Shown here: in pieces, positions 23,574-35,228 of the stretch
Layout of the letters: each line of letters starts with the position of its first letter
How positions within the stretch are numbered: the stretch's first letter is position 1
Source of the DNA: Dactylellina haptotyla
Taxonomy: Eukaryota > Ascomycota > Orbiliomycetes > Orbiliales > Orbiliaceae
Length of the DNA stretch: 64,000 nucleotides
Assembly (NCBI GenBank): GCA_031310005.1
Contig: CM062379.1
Location: forward strand, 2,108,001-2,172,000
Direction: 5' to 3'
Made by a program: the position numbers and the translations under genes
The notes under the pieces: model-generated
What the model saw: only the letters and a program-made list of their open reading frames with translations
Told to the model about the DNA's origin: nothing
Databases searched by the model: none

Positions 23574-25073
23574 TCAGTAAGTGCATTTCCCGCAGTACCC
23601 ACAGTCATCCGCAGAACACGCTGTGAAATCTTTAATGCTATCATCGTCAGAATCACTGTCGAAATTGTAGCTGTAGGAATGGGGTAGGTCAACCCCTTCG
23701 CCCTCTTGCGATGACTCTTGACCAGAGTCAAACTCATCCGCGACATGTAGACCTGCACCTTCCCATTCCTGTCTTAGAGACAAAGGCAATACATGCGACT
23801 CATCCCCATGCTGCTTGCGAATCTCAAGACAGTCAGGGGAAGGCCGATAAATTTCAAGCAGTCCGCACTCATCCATCTTTACAACCTCGATGATCTTGCG
23901 TACGATAACAGAAAGTCTTTCTAATGCAGATTTGTTGTCAATTTCCCACTGCCGGATTTCCTTCTCAAAGTTCTCAACTTTGATGTCTTTTGTTGGAAAA
24001 AGTCCGGCGCCATTGTGGTACGCGACGATGAAGTTAGGGATTTGCTTGAGGTAAAGCAGAGGGAGGATCTGTTCCATATCGATTGATTGGCCACGCTTTC
24101 CTGAACGAGTCTTGAGGTCGAAAATTGAAGACTGGGGAACTTCGGACCCGCCGGTCTTGATGCAGAGAGTTTTGTTCTGCTTTGGGAGGGACTGACTGAC
24201 TGATACCGTTCTCAGGGCCTGAGCCAGATCGTCATCCCCGTCATGGCTTGGTTTTTGCGGTAGGGCGGTATTAAAATAACCATCGCATTCAAAGCGAAGA
24301 ATGAATCCGAGTCCGCCGAATTTGTACTGCACCATTCGTTGATGCGTCTCCGAGCCCTTGACATCCGGCTCCCAAGTCGTATACGCGTCCGGGAACGTAT
24401 GTCCCCATCCTCGCACCCCGGTAATAAGTTCAGTTGGTGAGCCCTCTTTACGGGCGAAGAAGACAGTGTTTCCGATCAGCTCAACCGTGAAGCGGAAGGG
24501 CTTATCATCATGCCGAGCGAAACGAAGGAGGTTGCCCAGAGTACTGCCACAGGCGAAGATGTCAATGTTGGATGTTGAAAAAGCAGGATCGACTTTGAAT
24601 ATAGCTTGAACGGCGGGTTCGATGGGATACGATGGAAACCTAGCAGCGTTGGGATCTCGATAGAAGTCACCAGTGTCTTCATTTAAGTGACGTGGTACCG
24701 AGAGAGGTGTCCACAGTGGTGGTTTTCCTTTGAGAAAGTCAGCTTCTCCTTTTGTTAGCGTCCGCCACTATATTCAATTCTTACCAGGTGCCATGATAGT
24801 TGGAGCGCCCTCATTCATCCAATTGTAGGATGCAACATATTTGCAGCCGGTGATAACAGCGGCCGCGGAAAAGGTATCATCTGAAGCGGTAAGATCGATA
24901 TCTTTTGTGGTAATTTTGGCAACTAAATTCCCAAGAGGATGCTTGACAATATCGGGCTGCAGTAGAGCACCCTGACGCCCGCCACGCCCGCCTCGACCTC
25001 GACCACCACCTCGACCACCTCGAGGCGTGAAGCCAGCCCTACCGCTAGAGGAAGCACCCCTCCAAGTCGACAT
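23574..25073 (-). CDS. RGG-box protein with DXO/Rai1-like nuclease motifs (family often labelled 'geranylgeranyl pyrophosphate synthetase')
   Basis: Two exons (25073-24785 and 24727-23574, intron of 57 nt) encode 480 aa. The N-terminus is an RGG box (RGGRGGGRGRGGRGG, about residues 19-33), as in RNA-binding proteins. The core carries IDIFACGSTLGNLLRF, the signature I remember from a fungal family commonly labelled geranylgeranyl pyrophosphate synthetase. No DDxxD prenyltransferase motif is visible, so that label is not supported. Instead I see RFECDG (Glu243, Asp245), then FDLKTRSG (Asp300, Lys302), then EQILPLLYLKQIPNFIVAYH. This order resembles the ExD, ExK and following helix-strand of DXO/Rai1 decapping nucleases (PD-(D/E)XK fold). 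The C-terminus is acidic and ends in the cysteine cluster CSADDCGYCGKC. It is divergent from the helicase gene over 397 nt. Confidence 0.75.
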
Positions 25074-25470
25074 TTTAAACTTTTATATAAGTTTTCAAGA
25101 GGAGTTCAGAATTAAGATAGAGAAAGAAGACATGTGCGACAAAGCTTGGTCCTGTAGATGACCGCTCAAGCGGAGTGGTGGGGTGTTGTTATACTAAAGA
25201 GGCTGCATGGTTTCGAACGCTTCTCTATCAGCTCGATTATGGAACAAATGATGCCTGAAAAACATCGAGCCACGTCACTATGAATGACATTCCAACAGAT
25301 GCAAGCTGCGGAGTAGCTATTAGGATCAAAGGCACATCCGATAATTAACAAGGTGGTCCCACAAGTTGAATCAGTCCTTCCTACCCCTCGTACCTCACAC
25401 GCACTCTCTCCTTCACACCCTCTACTGTCTGTTGACCCGACTCTGTTCTCTGTTAAAGAATCTCGCAATA
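25074..25470. promoter_or_regulatory. 397-nt bidirectional promoter of the RGG/helicase gene pair
   Basis: The starts of two divergent genes (25073 leftward, 25471 rightward) are 397 nt apart, so regulatory DNA is probably shared. A pyrimidine-rich tract at about 25375-25455 precedes the helicase start. No strong TATA box was seen on either side. Confidence 0.55.
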
Positions 25471-28400
25471 ATGAATGAGCAAGAGGACTCAGCGAAGCGG
25501 CTGGCAAGGCAGACAAAGCTCTTCAATGCCACCATACATGGACATCGCGAGCTGAAGAATGCCGCGGACGGAAACCGTTTCCTGGAGTCGTTGTGTGCCC
25601 AAGAAGATGTGACAAAATGCGTTGAGAGTGTTGTCGCCGCAGCGGGCGGAATCAATGCTGTTGCCAAGTCCTTTCGCTTTTCCGGGGACGGCGCCTTCCT
25701 CAACGGGCCGGCTGCCTCTGTTCTCCGCCGTCTGGCTGATCCGTCGCTCAAGCAGCTCTACGCCGGAGAATTCCTCAATCGCATTCTCGAGGCCATTGTT
25801 GAGCCACCGACGTTCTGGAACACGCTTGTCGAGGCCCATCAGGCTCAGAACCTCAATGATGGAGCCACCCACGCGTTCGCCTGGCTTCTGCTTGAAGTTC
25901 TCTCCTGCCGTTCTTCCGAAAGGCTGCCAGATGTGCGAGATGTCGCTGAACGTGTCACGGGGAACGAGTCCCTGATCAATGGCTCCTCGCTCGAGATTCG
26001 TAAGCTCGGCCAGAAGATCAAGCACCTTCTCAGCAGCACTTCCTCGAACGGGGCAGAAGACGGCCCCGGTGGACGCCATGATAACGACTTTGTTGACTAT
26101 CGTAAGGTCAAACTGCTACCTACCCCCGATGAATTCGCCTCCCGCGAGCGACCCTTCTATCGCCGGGCTGATGCCGTGGAATCTGTGGATGATCCAAGCA
26201 AAAGCCTCGTACATCTGGACAATCAATTTCGTCTCTTGCGCGAAGATTTCCTTGGCGAGCTACGCGATGACTTCCACATCGCCATCGGCCAGAAGAAGGG
26301 AAAACGCAGATTCATCCTTGAAGGTTTAGAATTCAGCGGCGTTGATTGCGGAATCCCCCTGAAGCGTAAAGCCTGCTCTGTAAAGCTGAAGTGCAACATT
26401 CATATTCCCCAACTGAATGGCCTGAAAAGTGCAGCTGCCCGGAAGAACTTTCTTCGCGACAACAAAAAATTCATCAAGCATGATTCCTTCGGATGTCTCA
26501 TCAACGGTGAAGAGATCGTTGCTTTTGCAAACGTCGACCGTGATGAAGATCTGCTTGCTCAAGAAAAACCGGTCATCGTTCTTCGCATCGAGGATGAGCA
26601 ATCTTTCAACAAGGTTCTTTACATGTCGAAAATCTCCAGCGAGCTCAAATTTGTCCAAGTTGACACAGCATTTTTTGCCTACAATCCAATTCTGAAACGG
26701 CTTCAATCAATGAAAGAAATCCCATTGCGAGAGCAACTTCTTGGCGTCGGCCCCGGTTCAAACGAAGTCCTCTCTGGTATTGGGCCTATAAGTGTCGTCC
26801 ACAGCATTCGGATGAATTTGGAGGACGATCTTCAGAGCATTCTTGGGACGAAAAAAAGCGTAAAGCTTGATATTGCTCAAGCCGGATCGCTTCTCACTGG
26901 ATTGACGAAGAAAGTAAGCTTAATCCAGGGGCCTCCAGGTAAGTTGGTGATAATATCTCTCCGATCTTTCAGCATTGTGAAGTTAACTAGACTCTTACAG
27001 GCACTGGGAAATCCTTCATTGGTGCATTGATCGCGAAAGTACTTCACGATCACACTACGGAAACAATCCTTGTACAAACATACACAAATCATGCACTTGA
27101 TCAGTTTCTCGAGGATTTGCTAAATGTCGGCATCCCAACTGGTTCTATTGTTCGACTTGGCTCAAAGTCTACTGCAAGTACGAAAGCTTTGAGCCTTTTC
27201 GAACAAAAGAGCACCTATAGAGAAAGTGGGAACACGTACAATATGAGACAAGATCAGAAGTCACAAGCGGAAAGCTATCACGATGCTCTGGTTAGCAAGG
27301 TCAAACAATATAAGGCATTTCGACCAACAGAGAAGGTTTTGCTTGATTACCTTGAGTTCTCAGCTGATTCCGAATTTTTCGATGCCTTTGTAGTTCCAGA
27401 AAACAAAGAAGGTATGACCGTGGTCGGGAAGAAGGGCAAGAAGATTAGCGCGCATTATCTATTCCAGCGCTGGAGTTCTGGACTTGACGCTGGCGTGTTC
27501 CATCGCAGTGCGAAGCAGCAATTTCCGACCATATGGGCCATGGATACCGACAGACGTGCGACCCATCTGAAGAGATGGATTCGAGAGGTTTTTGAAGAGC
27601 AGATTTCTGAGATTGGCAACTTAATGCGCAAATACAACGAATGCCAGGAGCGACTTAAACAGATACGCCAGCTTCAAGATGCTCACATCATCGAAAAGAA
27701 GCGCATCATTGGGTGCACCACAACAGCAGCAGCAATGTACACGGACCAGATACAGAAATCTTCGCCTGGAGTTATACTGGTCGAAGAAGCTGGTGAGATT
27801 CTCGAAAGCCACATTCTCACCGCCATGACGCCGGACACGAAGCAACTAGTTCTCATTGGCGACCACAAACAGCTTCGCCCTAAAGTTAACAATTATGCAT
27901 TGACGGTTGAGAAGGGTGATGGTTATAACTTGAATCAATCACTTTTTGAAAGACTTGTACTTGCTGGAGTGCCTCACATTACCCTCAATCGACAACACAG
28001 GATGCGTCCCGAGATTTCATCACTTGTCAGGAATCTCACGTATCCCGAACTTGAAGACGCTGAAGGAACCAATGGGAGGCCCCGATTACGCGGCTTCCAA
28101 GACAGCGTCATATTCGTCTCTCACAATCATCCTGAACTCAACGCTACACGAATTGCCGACCGTCGTGATGATGGATCAAATTTGAGCAAGGAGAATGAAT
28201 ACGAAGCTGAAATCCTCATCAAATGCGTTCGCTACCTTGGCCAACAGGGTTACGGTACTGACAATCTCGTCGTGTTGACTCCATATCTTGGCCAGCTATG
28301 CGTGCTGCGCGACACCTTGTCTAAGGACAATGACCCTGTCCTGAACGATCTAGATTCGTTTGACCTAATACGGGCTGGATTGTTGTCACCCGCAGGAGCA

Positions 28401-31400
28401 GGCGTAGGGAAAAGGCAAATCAAGATATCAACAATCGGTACGTTGGAAACCAATTCGCTTTGACTTGCGGCGACATGTTGCCTAGATGTGACAGCTGGGA
28501 ATTAATGGTACTGCTGGCGACTGACTCTGGTGTAGATAATTACCAAGGCGAGGAGAGCGACATCGTCATCGTGTCCTTGACAAGAAGCAATAGTATTGGT
28601 GACATTGGCTTCATGGCCTCTCCCGAGCGAGTCAACGTTTTATTGTCAAGAGCGAGAAATGCCTTAATCATGATTGGTAACGCCGATACTTTTATGAATA
28701 GCCGTAAGGGCAAAGATGTCTGGATTCCGTTGATGGAGCAGCTGAAGAAGAACGGGCACGTCTACGATGGATTCCCTATTCAATGCGAACAGCATCCTGA
28801 AAAGAAGGCACTGCTGAAAACCAAGGAAGAATTCGAAATGGCATGTCCTGATGGAGGCTGCTCTGAGCCCTGGTAAGAACAAGATCGCCTGCCCTACTTG
28901 TACAATACCTCTAACACCTAGAAAGTGGAATATTACTCAATTGTGGGCAACACGAGTGCCCTCATCGTTGTCACCAACTCCAAGATCATACGAAGATGGA
29001 ATGCCCTGCGATCATCAAGTCAAGGTGCCCCCAGAAGAAGCACAACATCTCAATGAAGTGCCACAATAAAGCCGCTGCATTCTGTACAAAATGCGAGGCC
29101 GAAGACCGGGAGCAAAAGAGAAAGCAGCAGCGAGATCATAAACTTGACCAGGAGCGCCAGGCAAAACAAGTCGCGTATGCACGGAAGCTAGCCGAGATTG
29201 AAGATGAAATCGATCATCAGAAGCGCTTGCTCAGGGAGAATAGGGACGATCGTGACCGAGAGAACGGTATATCGCAGAAGCAACAAGACTTAGCAAGCTT
29301 GAAGAAACAAGTTAAAAACTTTTCTAAAAGTAGCGATGCCGGCGCTTCGACACTACCAAAACAGTCTGATCCACCATCTAGTAGTCGAGCGACTTCTTCT
29401 TCTACTACTACTGTAAAGACTCCACCCGCACCTCAAACTAATGTAACCGTACTTCAACCAAAACAGACTTCTATGACAGAGCCGGAGAACAATGAAGACC
29501 ACGGCGGGTGGGAAATCAGCGAATCGAAAGCTGATTGGGAATGGCAAAAAGAGTATGAGGGCGCTGAGAACGAGGCTCTCGATTCTTTGATGGACATGAT
29601 TGGTCTCGAATCAGTCAAGCAGGAATTCCTTGGAATCAAAGCTAAGGTCGACACCGTCGTCCGACAGAATGCGTCTCTCAACGACGAGAGGTTTGGTGTT
29701 GCATTATTGGGAAATCCAGGCACTGGAAAGACCACAGTGGCCAGGCTCTATGCAAAGTTTCTGGTAAAGGTCGGTGCACTGCCTGGCAGCTACTTTCACG
29801 AATCGTCTGGATCTTCACTAGCCAACGATGGCGTCTCCGTGTGTAAGACGCATATTGACAAGATTCTAGAAGAGGGCGGAGGCGTTTTCTTCATCGATGA
29901 GGCATATCAGCTCGTGTCTGGTAACAGTTATGGCGGCAAAGCAGTGCTTGATTACCTCTTGGCTGAAATCGAAAACCTCACAGGCAAAATCGTCTTCATC
30001 CTCGCAGGCTACCATAAGCAAATGGAGGCTTTCTTCGCGCACAACCCTGGGATTCCCAGCCGCATTCCAAAGCGTATGGAGTTCCAGGACTACGAAGACA
30101 AAGAGCTACAGACGATCTTCTGCCATTATCTCAAGTCCAAGTACAAAGGAAGCATGAGCGTCGAAGATGGCATGGCCGGACTATACGTTCGAATCGTAGC
30201 CCGACGAATTGGTCAGGTACGTGGGCGCGACGGATTCGGGAATGCCCGCGAGGTCCAAAATAGGCTCGCCCAAATTACAGAGCGTCAAGCCAAACGTATT
30301 CGGAAGGAAAGAAAAAGAGGATTGAAGCCGGATGATAACCTCTTAACTAAGGAGGACCTTATTGGACCGGAACCTTCAGCAGTTCTTAAGAACAACAGCG
30401 CATGGGCTAAGCTCCAAAAGTTGATTGGATTGAAGGCTGTCAAGACCACTATCCGTGTCCTTTTAGACGGCATTCAATTCAATTATCAACGCGAATTAGA
30501 TGAAAAGCCTCTCGTTCAGTATTCGCTCAACCGCTGCTTCATCGGATCGCCAGGCACTGGTAAGACATCTGTTGCGAAACTTTATGGACGCATATTGGCG
30601 GACATTGGCCTTCTTTCCGATGGAGAAGTGGTCGTCAAAAATCCAGCGGATTTTGTTGGAAGCGTGCTCGGAGCCTCAGAAGCGAACACGAAGGCCATCC
30701 TAGCCTCGACAGTCGGCAAAGTTCTCATCATTGATGAAGCATATATGCTCGCAGGTGGGGCTGATCCATACAAGACGGCCGTCATCGACACGATCGTTGC
30801 TGAGGTACAGAGTACGCCAGGTGAGGATCGTTGTGTGCTCCTGCTTGGGTACAAAGATCAGATGGAAGAGATGTTTCGGGATGTCAATCCTGGTCTTGCT
30901 CGACGTTTCCCATTAGAGTCAGCTTTTGTGTTCGAGGACTTCAACGACGATGAGCTACGCCGGATCTTGGACCTTAAACTCAAGGAAATAGGCTTCGGCG
31001 CTACTGATCAGGCCAAGAACATTGCAATGGAAGTGCTCAAGCGCGCGCGAAATCGACCGAATTTTGGGAACGCTGGCGAAGTTGACATTCTTCTAGACCG
31101 AGCCAAGGAGCTGCACCAAAAACATATGTCAGCCGGGGAAACAAAGAATCAGGATATCTTCGATGCCGTCGATTTTGATCCAGACTTTGATAGAGGTACA
31201 CGAGCTGCTACTAACCTCGTACAGCTATTCCAAGATGTTGTCGGATGCGAAAATGTAATTAAGCAATTTGAGGGTTACCAAACCACTGCCGCAAATATGA
31301 AAGCGCTCGGGATGGACCCGCGAGAACAGATCCCATTCAACTTTCTATTCAAAGGACCTCCTGGCACCGGCAAGACAACAACAGCTCAAAAGATGGGCAA

Positions 31401-32673
31401 AGTCTTCTACGACATGGGTTTCCTTGCTCACGCAAAAGTAGAACAATGCTCCACAACTGATATGATCGGAGAATATGTTGGGCAGACCGGACCAAAAGTC
31501 AAGAAGCTATTAGAGAAGGCTATGGGTAAAGTTCTGTTCATTGACGAAGCTTATCGTCTTGCCGAGGGAGGGTTCGCAACCGAGGCAATGGATGAGCTTG
31601 TTTCCTCTCTTACGGACCCCAAGTATGCTCAAAAACTCATAGTCATTCTTGCCGGTTACGACGAGGACATTGACCGCTTGATGTCAATCAACCCAGGTTT
31701 AACCAGTCGATTTCCAGAATCTGTCGTGTTCAATCATATGAACCCCGGATCCTGTCTTGAATTGCTCACCAAGATCTTAGACGATCTGAAAAAGAGAAAG
31801 AATGCACCGCTTGATCTCTCGGTGCTTAAAGTTCCAACCGTGGAGCTCCGTGAGAGTATACTGTGCCTCTTCAGTAACCTGTCGCAACTAAAGTCCTGGG
31901 GCAACGCGCGAGACGTGAAATCCTTGGCTAAGAATATGTTTGGAGAGCTTATTTCTCAAGTAACTGAGCCCATCACTCAACTTGTACTCACAGAAGATAT
32001 CATAATCAAGGTCATGGGTACCATGTTGGCAGAGCGCGCTCGCCGAACTGAAGCTGCAGGAACTATGCGGCAAGGACCAAATCGCATAATCCCAACCTCT
32101 CAGCCCATGAAACAGGATGTGCCACATCAGGGTGCAAAGGAGACGAACATCATCACTTCATCTTCTACTCAGAATTGCAGCAACGATGAAGGTGGGCCGT
32201 CGCCAAATGCTCCTTCTCCACATATTGAGAAGAAGGCGGCCGATCCCTGGGATCCAGCACGCCAGTCCGGACGCGACGCAGGGGTATCCGATGAAGTATG
32301 GAATCAGCTTGAACTCGATAAGAAAGCGGCTGTTGCGCGCGAAGAGGAATACCAACGCCTTCAGAAGGAAAGAGCTGAAGAAGAAAAACGGATCGAAGAC
32401 ATGAAGAAAGCAGAGCTACGGGCTCTTGTTGACGAGGAGAGGCGGAAGCTTGAGCAAGAACTTATTCAAATGGAGTTGGCTCGGAGGGAAAGAGAGCGGA
32501 TTTTGGCTGCTTTAGAAGAAGCACGGCGGAAAGACATGGAGGCGCAGAAAAAATTGAGAATAATGGGACCATGTCCAGCAGGCTACCACTGGATCAAGCA
32601 GGCCGGGGGGTACCGTTGTGCTGGAGGAAGCCATTTCCTATCCGATGGGGATGTCGATCGGTTCTGTTTATGA
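25471..32673 (+). CDS. Giant SF1 helicase - NF-X1 zinc finger - triple CbbX-type AAA fusion protein
   Basis: Four exons (25471-26938, 27001-28437, 28536-28872, 28926-32673) join in frame to 2329 aa. Residues 1-480 are a helical N-terminus. A UPF1/ZNFX1-type SF1 helicase follows: Walker A GPPGTGKS (487-494, its glycine codon split by intron 1), DEAG-type VEEAGE (750-755), then QHRMRPE and DNYQGEE motifs. Next are Cys/His NF-X1-like motifs (CGQHECPHRCH) and a coiled coil. Three CbbX/CfxQ-like AAA modules have Walker A at 1343-1350 (GNPGTGKT), 1621-1628 (GSPGTGKT) and 1891-1898 (GPPGTGKT), each with an intact IDEAY Walker B. The end is a charged coiled coil plus CPAGYHWIKQAGGYRCAGGS. Such fusions occur in Pezizomycotina; the function is not established. 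Animal ZNFX1 acts in antiviral and small-RNA pathways. The exon 4 acceptor was chosen because it restores frame and a zinc-finger Cys (CSEPC). Confidence 0.88.
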
Positions 32674-35228
32674 GTCCTTGCTAAAAAAAGAATTTGGGTG
32701 TCGTGAAAAGGGTTACAAGTATTGCTACTGGAGAAGCTACAGCTATGGCGGTATCACTGATCGCATGTAGGTACTTAAAAATATTATTTTATCAAAACAA
32801 TTTCGTTCTATTTGAAAATAGTGTTAGGTTATCCATATTATTATTTAGACTTAATATTTGGTTGTTTTATACTGTTTGAAACCAATTTTATAATATTTGA
32901 TCTTTGCGGGACCAGGACGGCATCTGGCTTGCGAGACAAATATTTGATAAACATTTGCTGATGTGGAGTTTCTACATCTACAAAATATCATTATGACGCC
33001 TACTGATTCCTTTCTTCCAAGGATAGCTAAGAATCGCTTTTAAATTGTTCCATCTCCCCAGAAGGGTTCGAAAGGATCCCGTGCATTGGATTATTTCGCA
33101 AAACAGAAGAGCTTGCAAAGCGGGGTACGCAATTTTTTGATATCACGCGGGGTACCTTTTGTTAACATATACAAACACCGAGAATTACGCAATGGAGATT
33201 ATCAAGATACTAATTTTATCTTTCAATATCGTACTTTCCATTTCCTCCGAATATTTCGGTGATCTTTGGAGTTTGCTCTGGTTCCCGAGTTCAGTCGGCT
33301 TGACCTCAAACATCGCCCATACCCAACCATTAAGGGAGTGAGTTAGGAAGGTATATGCAATAACACATTGTCTATACGCGTGGAAACGAATGGTTTTACT
33401 TATTTGCTTGCGCAACCGGAAATTATCATTTAGCATTTACCAAGGAAACCGCAAACGTCCCTTTTGAATCGTATAGAGAAAGCTGCAGTAAGATTATAAG
33501 CTGGCCCGTGTTTTCGATTACTGGGCTTTCGTGCATAAATGCATTTAAATGCTGACGAGCACGGGAGATCGATCGCGAAAGGTTCCGGTCGGGTTACACT
33601 AGGCCGCATTATGGGAACAAGGCGGCCTGATGATTAGTTATAGTTCTGGATATTTAACGACATTATTTGATAGACTGGCGTTCAAGCCACATTTTTGTCA
33701 GAGAAAGCTAACGTCTTTTACTATTGGGAATCGGATAAACTTATTGTAATCCGAAACGCGAGAAAAGACTTACTATGACGTTATTGGACCAAAGATGATT
33801 CAGGACACCTTTAATAAACCGAAGCTTCAAGAAGTCCCATTTTAAAAATATTTAGTCAAAACGCCCTCATCCACGAAAGGAATTGTAGACGAAGAATTGT
33901 GTCGCAGCTTATCAGTCATTGAGAATCAAGTCCTTCGGAGAAAATAATGTATCCGGGGACAGTCTCCGAGTATCTCCATGACCAGGGTGTCGGCATGTAA
34001 CATCCTAACCACGTTTTCAACATTTTCTGTTCAAAAGGTGGTTGAGGTGCGAGTCAGGGAAGCCAGCTTACAAATCTATCGTTTGGAATGTGTGCATGTG
34101 GGGCATCAGATGCAAATTCGGGAACCTGATTCGTTGTTGGTATCTTTCTGGCAGGTTTGGGCCGCGAAGCTAGGGCTGGCAGGGTTTGCAGGGACGACTT
34201 TGCGAGAGAACAACCTTAAATTTCGCAAAATCTTGATGAATCATCCTGATTCACTAGGCTCGAAGAGGACAGGTTCCTTTACCGTGCATGAAATGCTGGA
34301 TTTTTGCGGCGAACACAAAAGACTTAGGAGCCTGACTCGGGTGCGCTCCTAGTTTCTGGGCGGTCAGAATCATAATGAACAGCGGTTGGATCACCGCTAT
34401 CGCCGCTATTCTGCAGTGGCTGAAGAGTCGGGCGGGAATTGGTGACAATTGGGGAACAATTGGCACTTTGCCCTCAAAAATTAACGTGGGGGCTATTTTC
34501 AATGGCTGAACGGACTCTGGTAGCAATCGACATGCCAACTACCGATGAGATCACCGTGCAATGCCTACCCTACGAAATGACGAAATCCCAGGTTTCAGGA
34601 CGGGTATATGCTATCTGCGTGTCGTGATAATTTTGATTATTAATGTCGACTGCCAATACGCTGGAGTTTGCTGCAGCATGTGAGGTTGTGCCCAATGACT
34701 AAGCCCAACCTTCGTACGGGATGGTGGGTTACCGTTCCTGGCCTGATTCGGGATTGGGTCGACCTAGGTCCACCATCCCATGCACAAAAGGCATCTTTTT
34801 TTTTACGATGGCCGCTCTCAACCCTGTTTTTCTTTTTCTGTCCGAGCTCATGGAAGCGCGGCACCGAGATGCTAAAATGATATGCTAGGGACTCTACTGT
34901 TTCCCATTGTAACCCAGTGTGCCCAAATAATGGCCTTATCTGTTATAAATCCGCACTTGTTAGCTTTTCGATTTCTAATTAGCAGCAAGGCCGCGTTTTA
35001 GATTATTCTTTAAGCTCAAGGGCGGGTGTATAAAGAGTGGTCGATCTCTTCATCCCGAATCCCCTATCAACTCTTTCCTAGTCCATTCTTGAGAATTCAT
35101 ATCTCTATAGAAAGAGTAAACGCGATTTAGGACGCACGACGGCTTAAAATTGGCGTTTGACGCCGAACGCTCTCGCAACAGCCATACACATCAACTCTCA
35201 TAGACGATAAGCACGAAAAGTCAACGAG
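32674..35228. other. Intergenic region with ABC transporter promoter
   Basis: About 2.5 kb. The left half is AT-rich 3' flank. The frame at 33978-34352 (124 codons) has no recognisable family. The last 300 nt form the transporter promoter, with a TATA box at 35029-35034 and a pyrimidine-rich segment after it. I did not find a clear copy of the yeast PDRE. Confidence 0.4.
35029..35034 (+). promoter_or_regulatory. TATA box candidate of the ABC transporter gene
   Basis: TATAAA in the context GGTGTATAAAGAG, 195 nt upstream of the ATG, followed by a CT-rich stretch as is usual in mould core promoters. Confidence 0.5.

Noticed and set aside
23574-25073. Prenyl diphosphate synthase function for the RGG protein
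   Set aside because: No aspartate-rich DDxxD motif or prenyltransferase helices are visible; the label appears to be an inherited database name.
25471-32673. Reading the helicase and AAA parts as two or three separate or broken genes
   Set aside because: Standard introns at 26939-27000, 28438-28535 and 28873-28925 join all pieces in one frame of 2330 codons.
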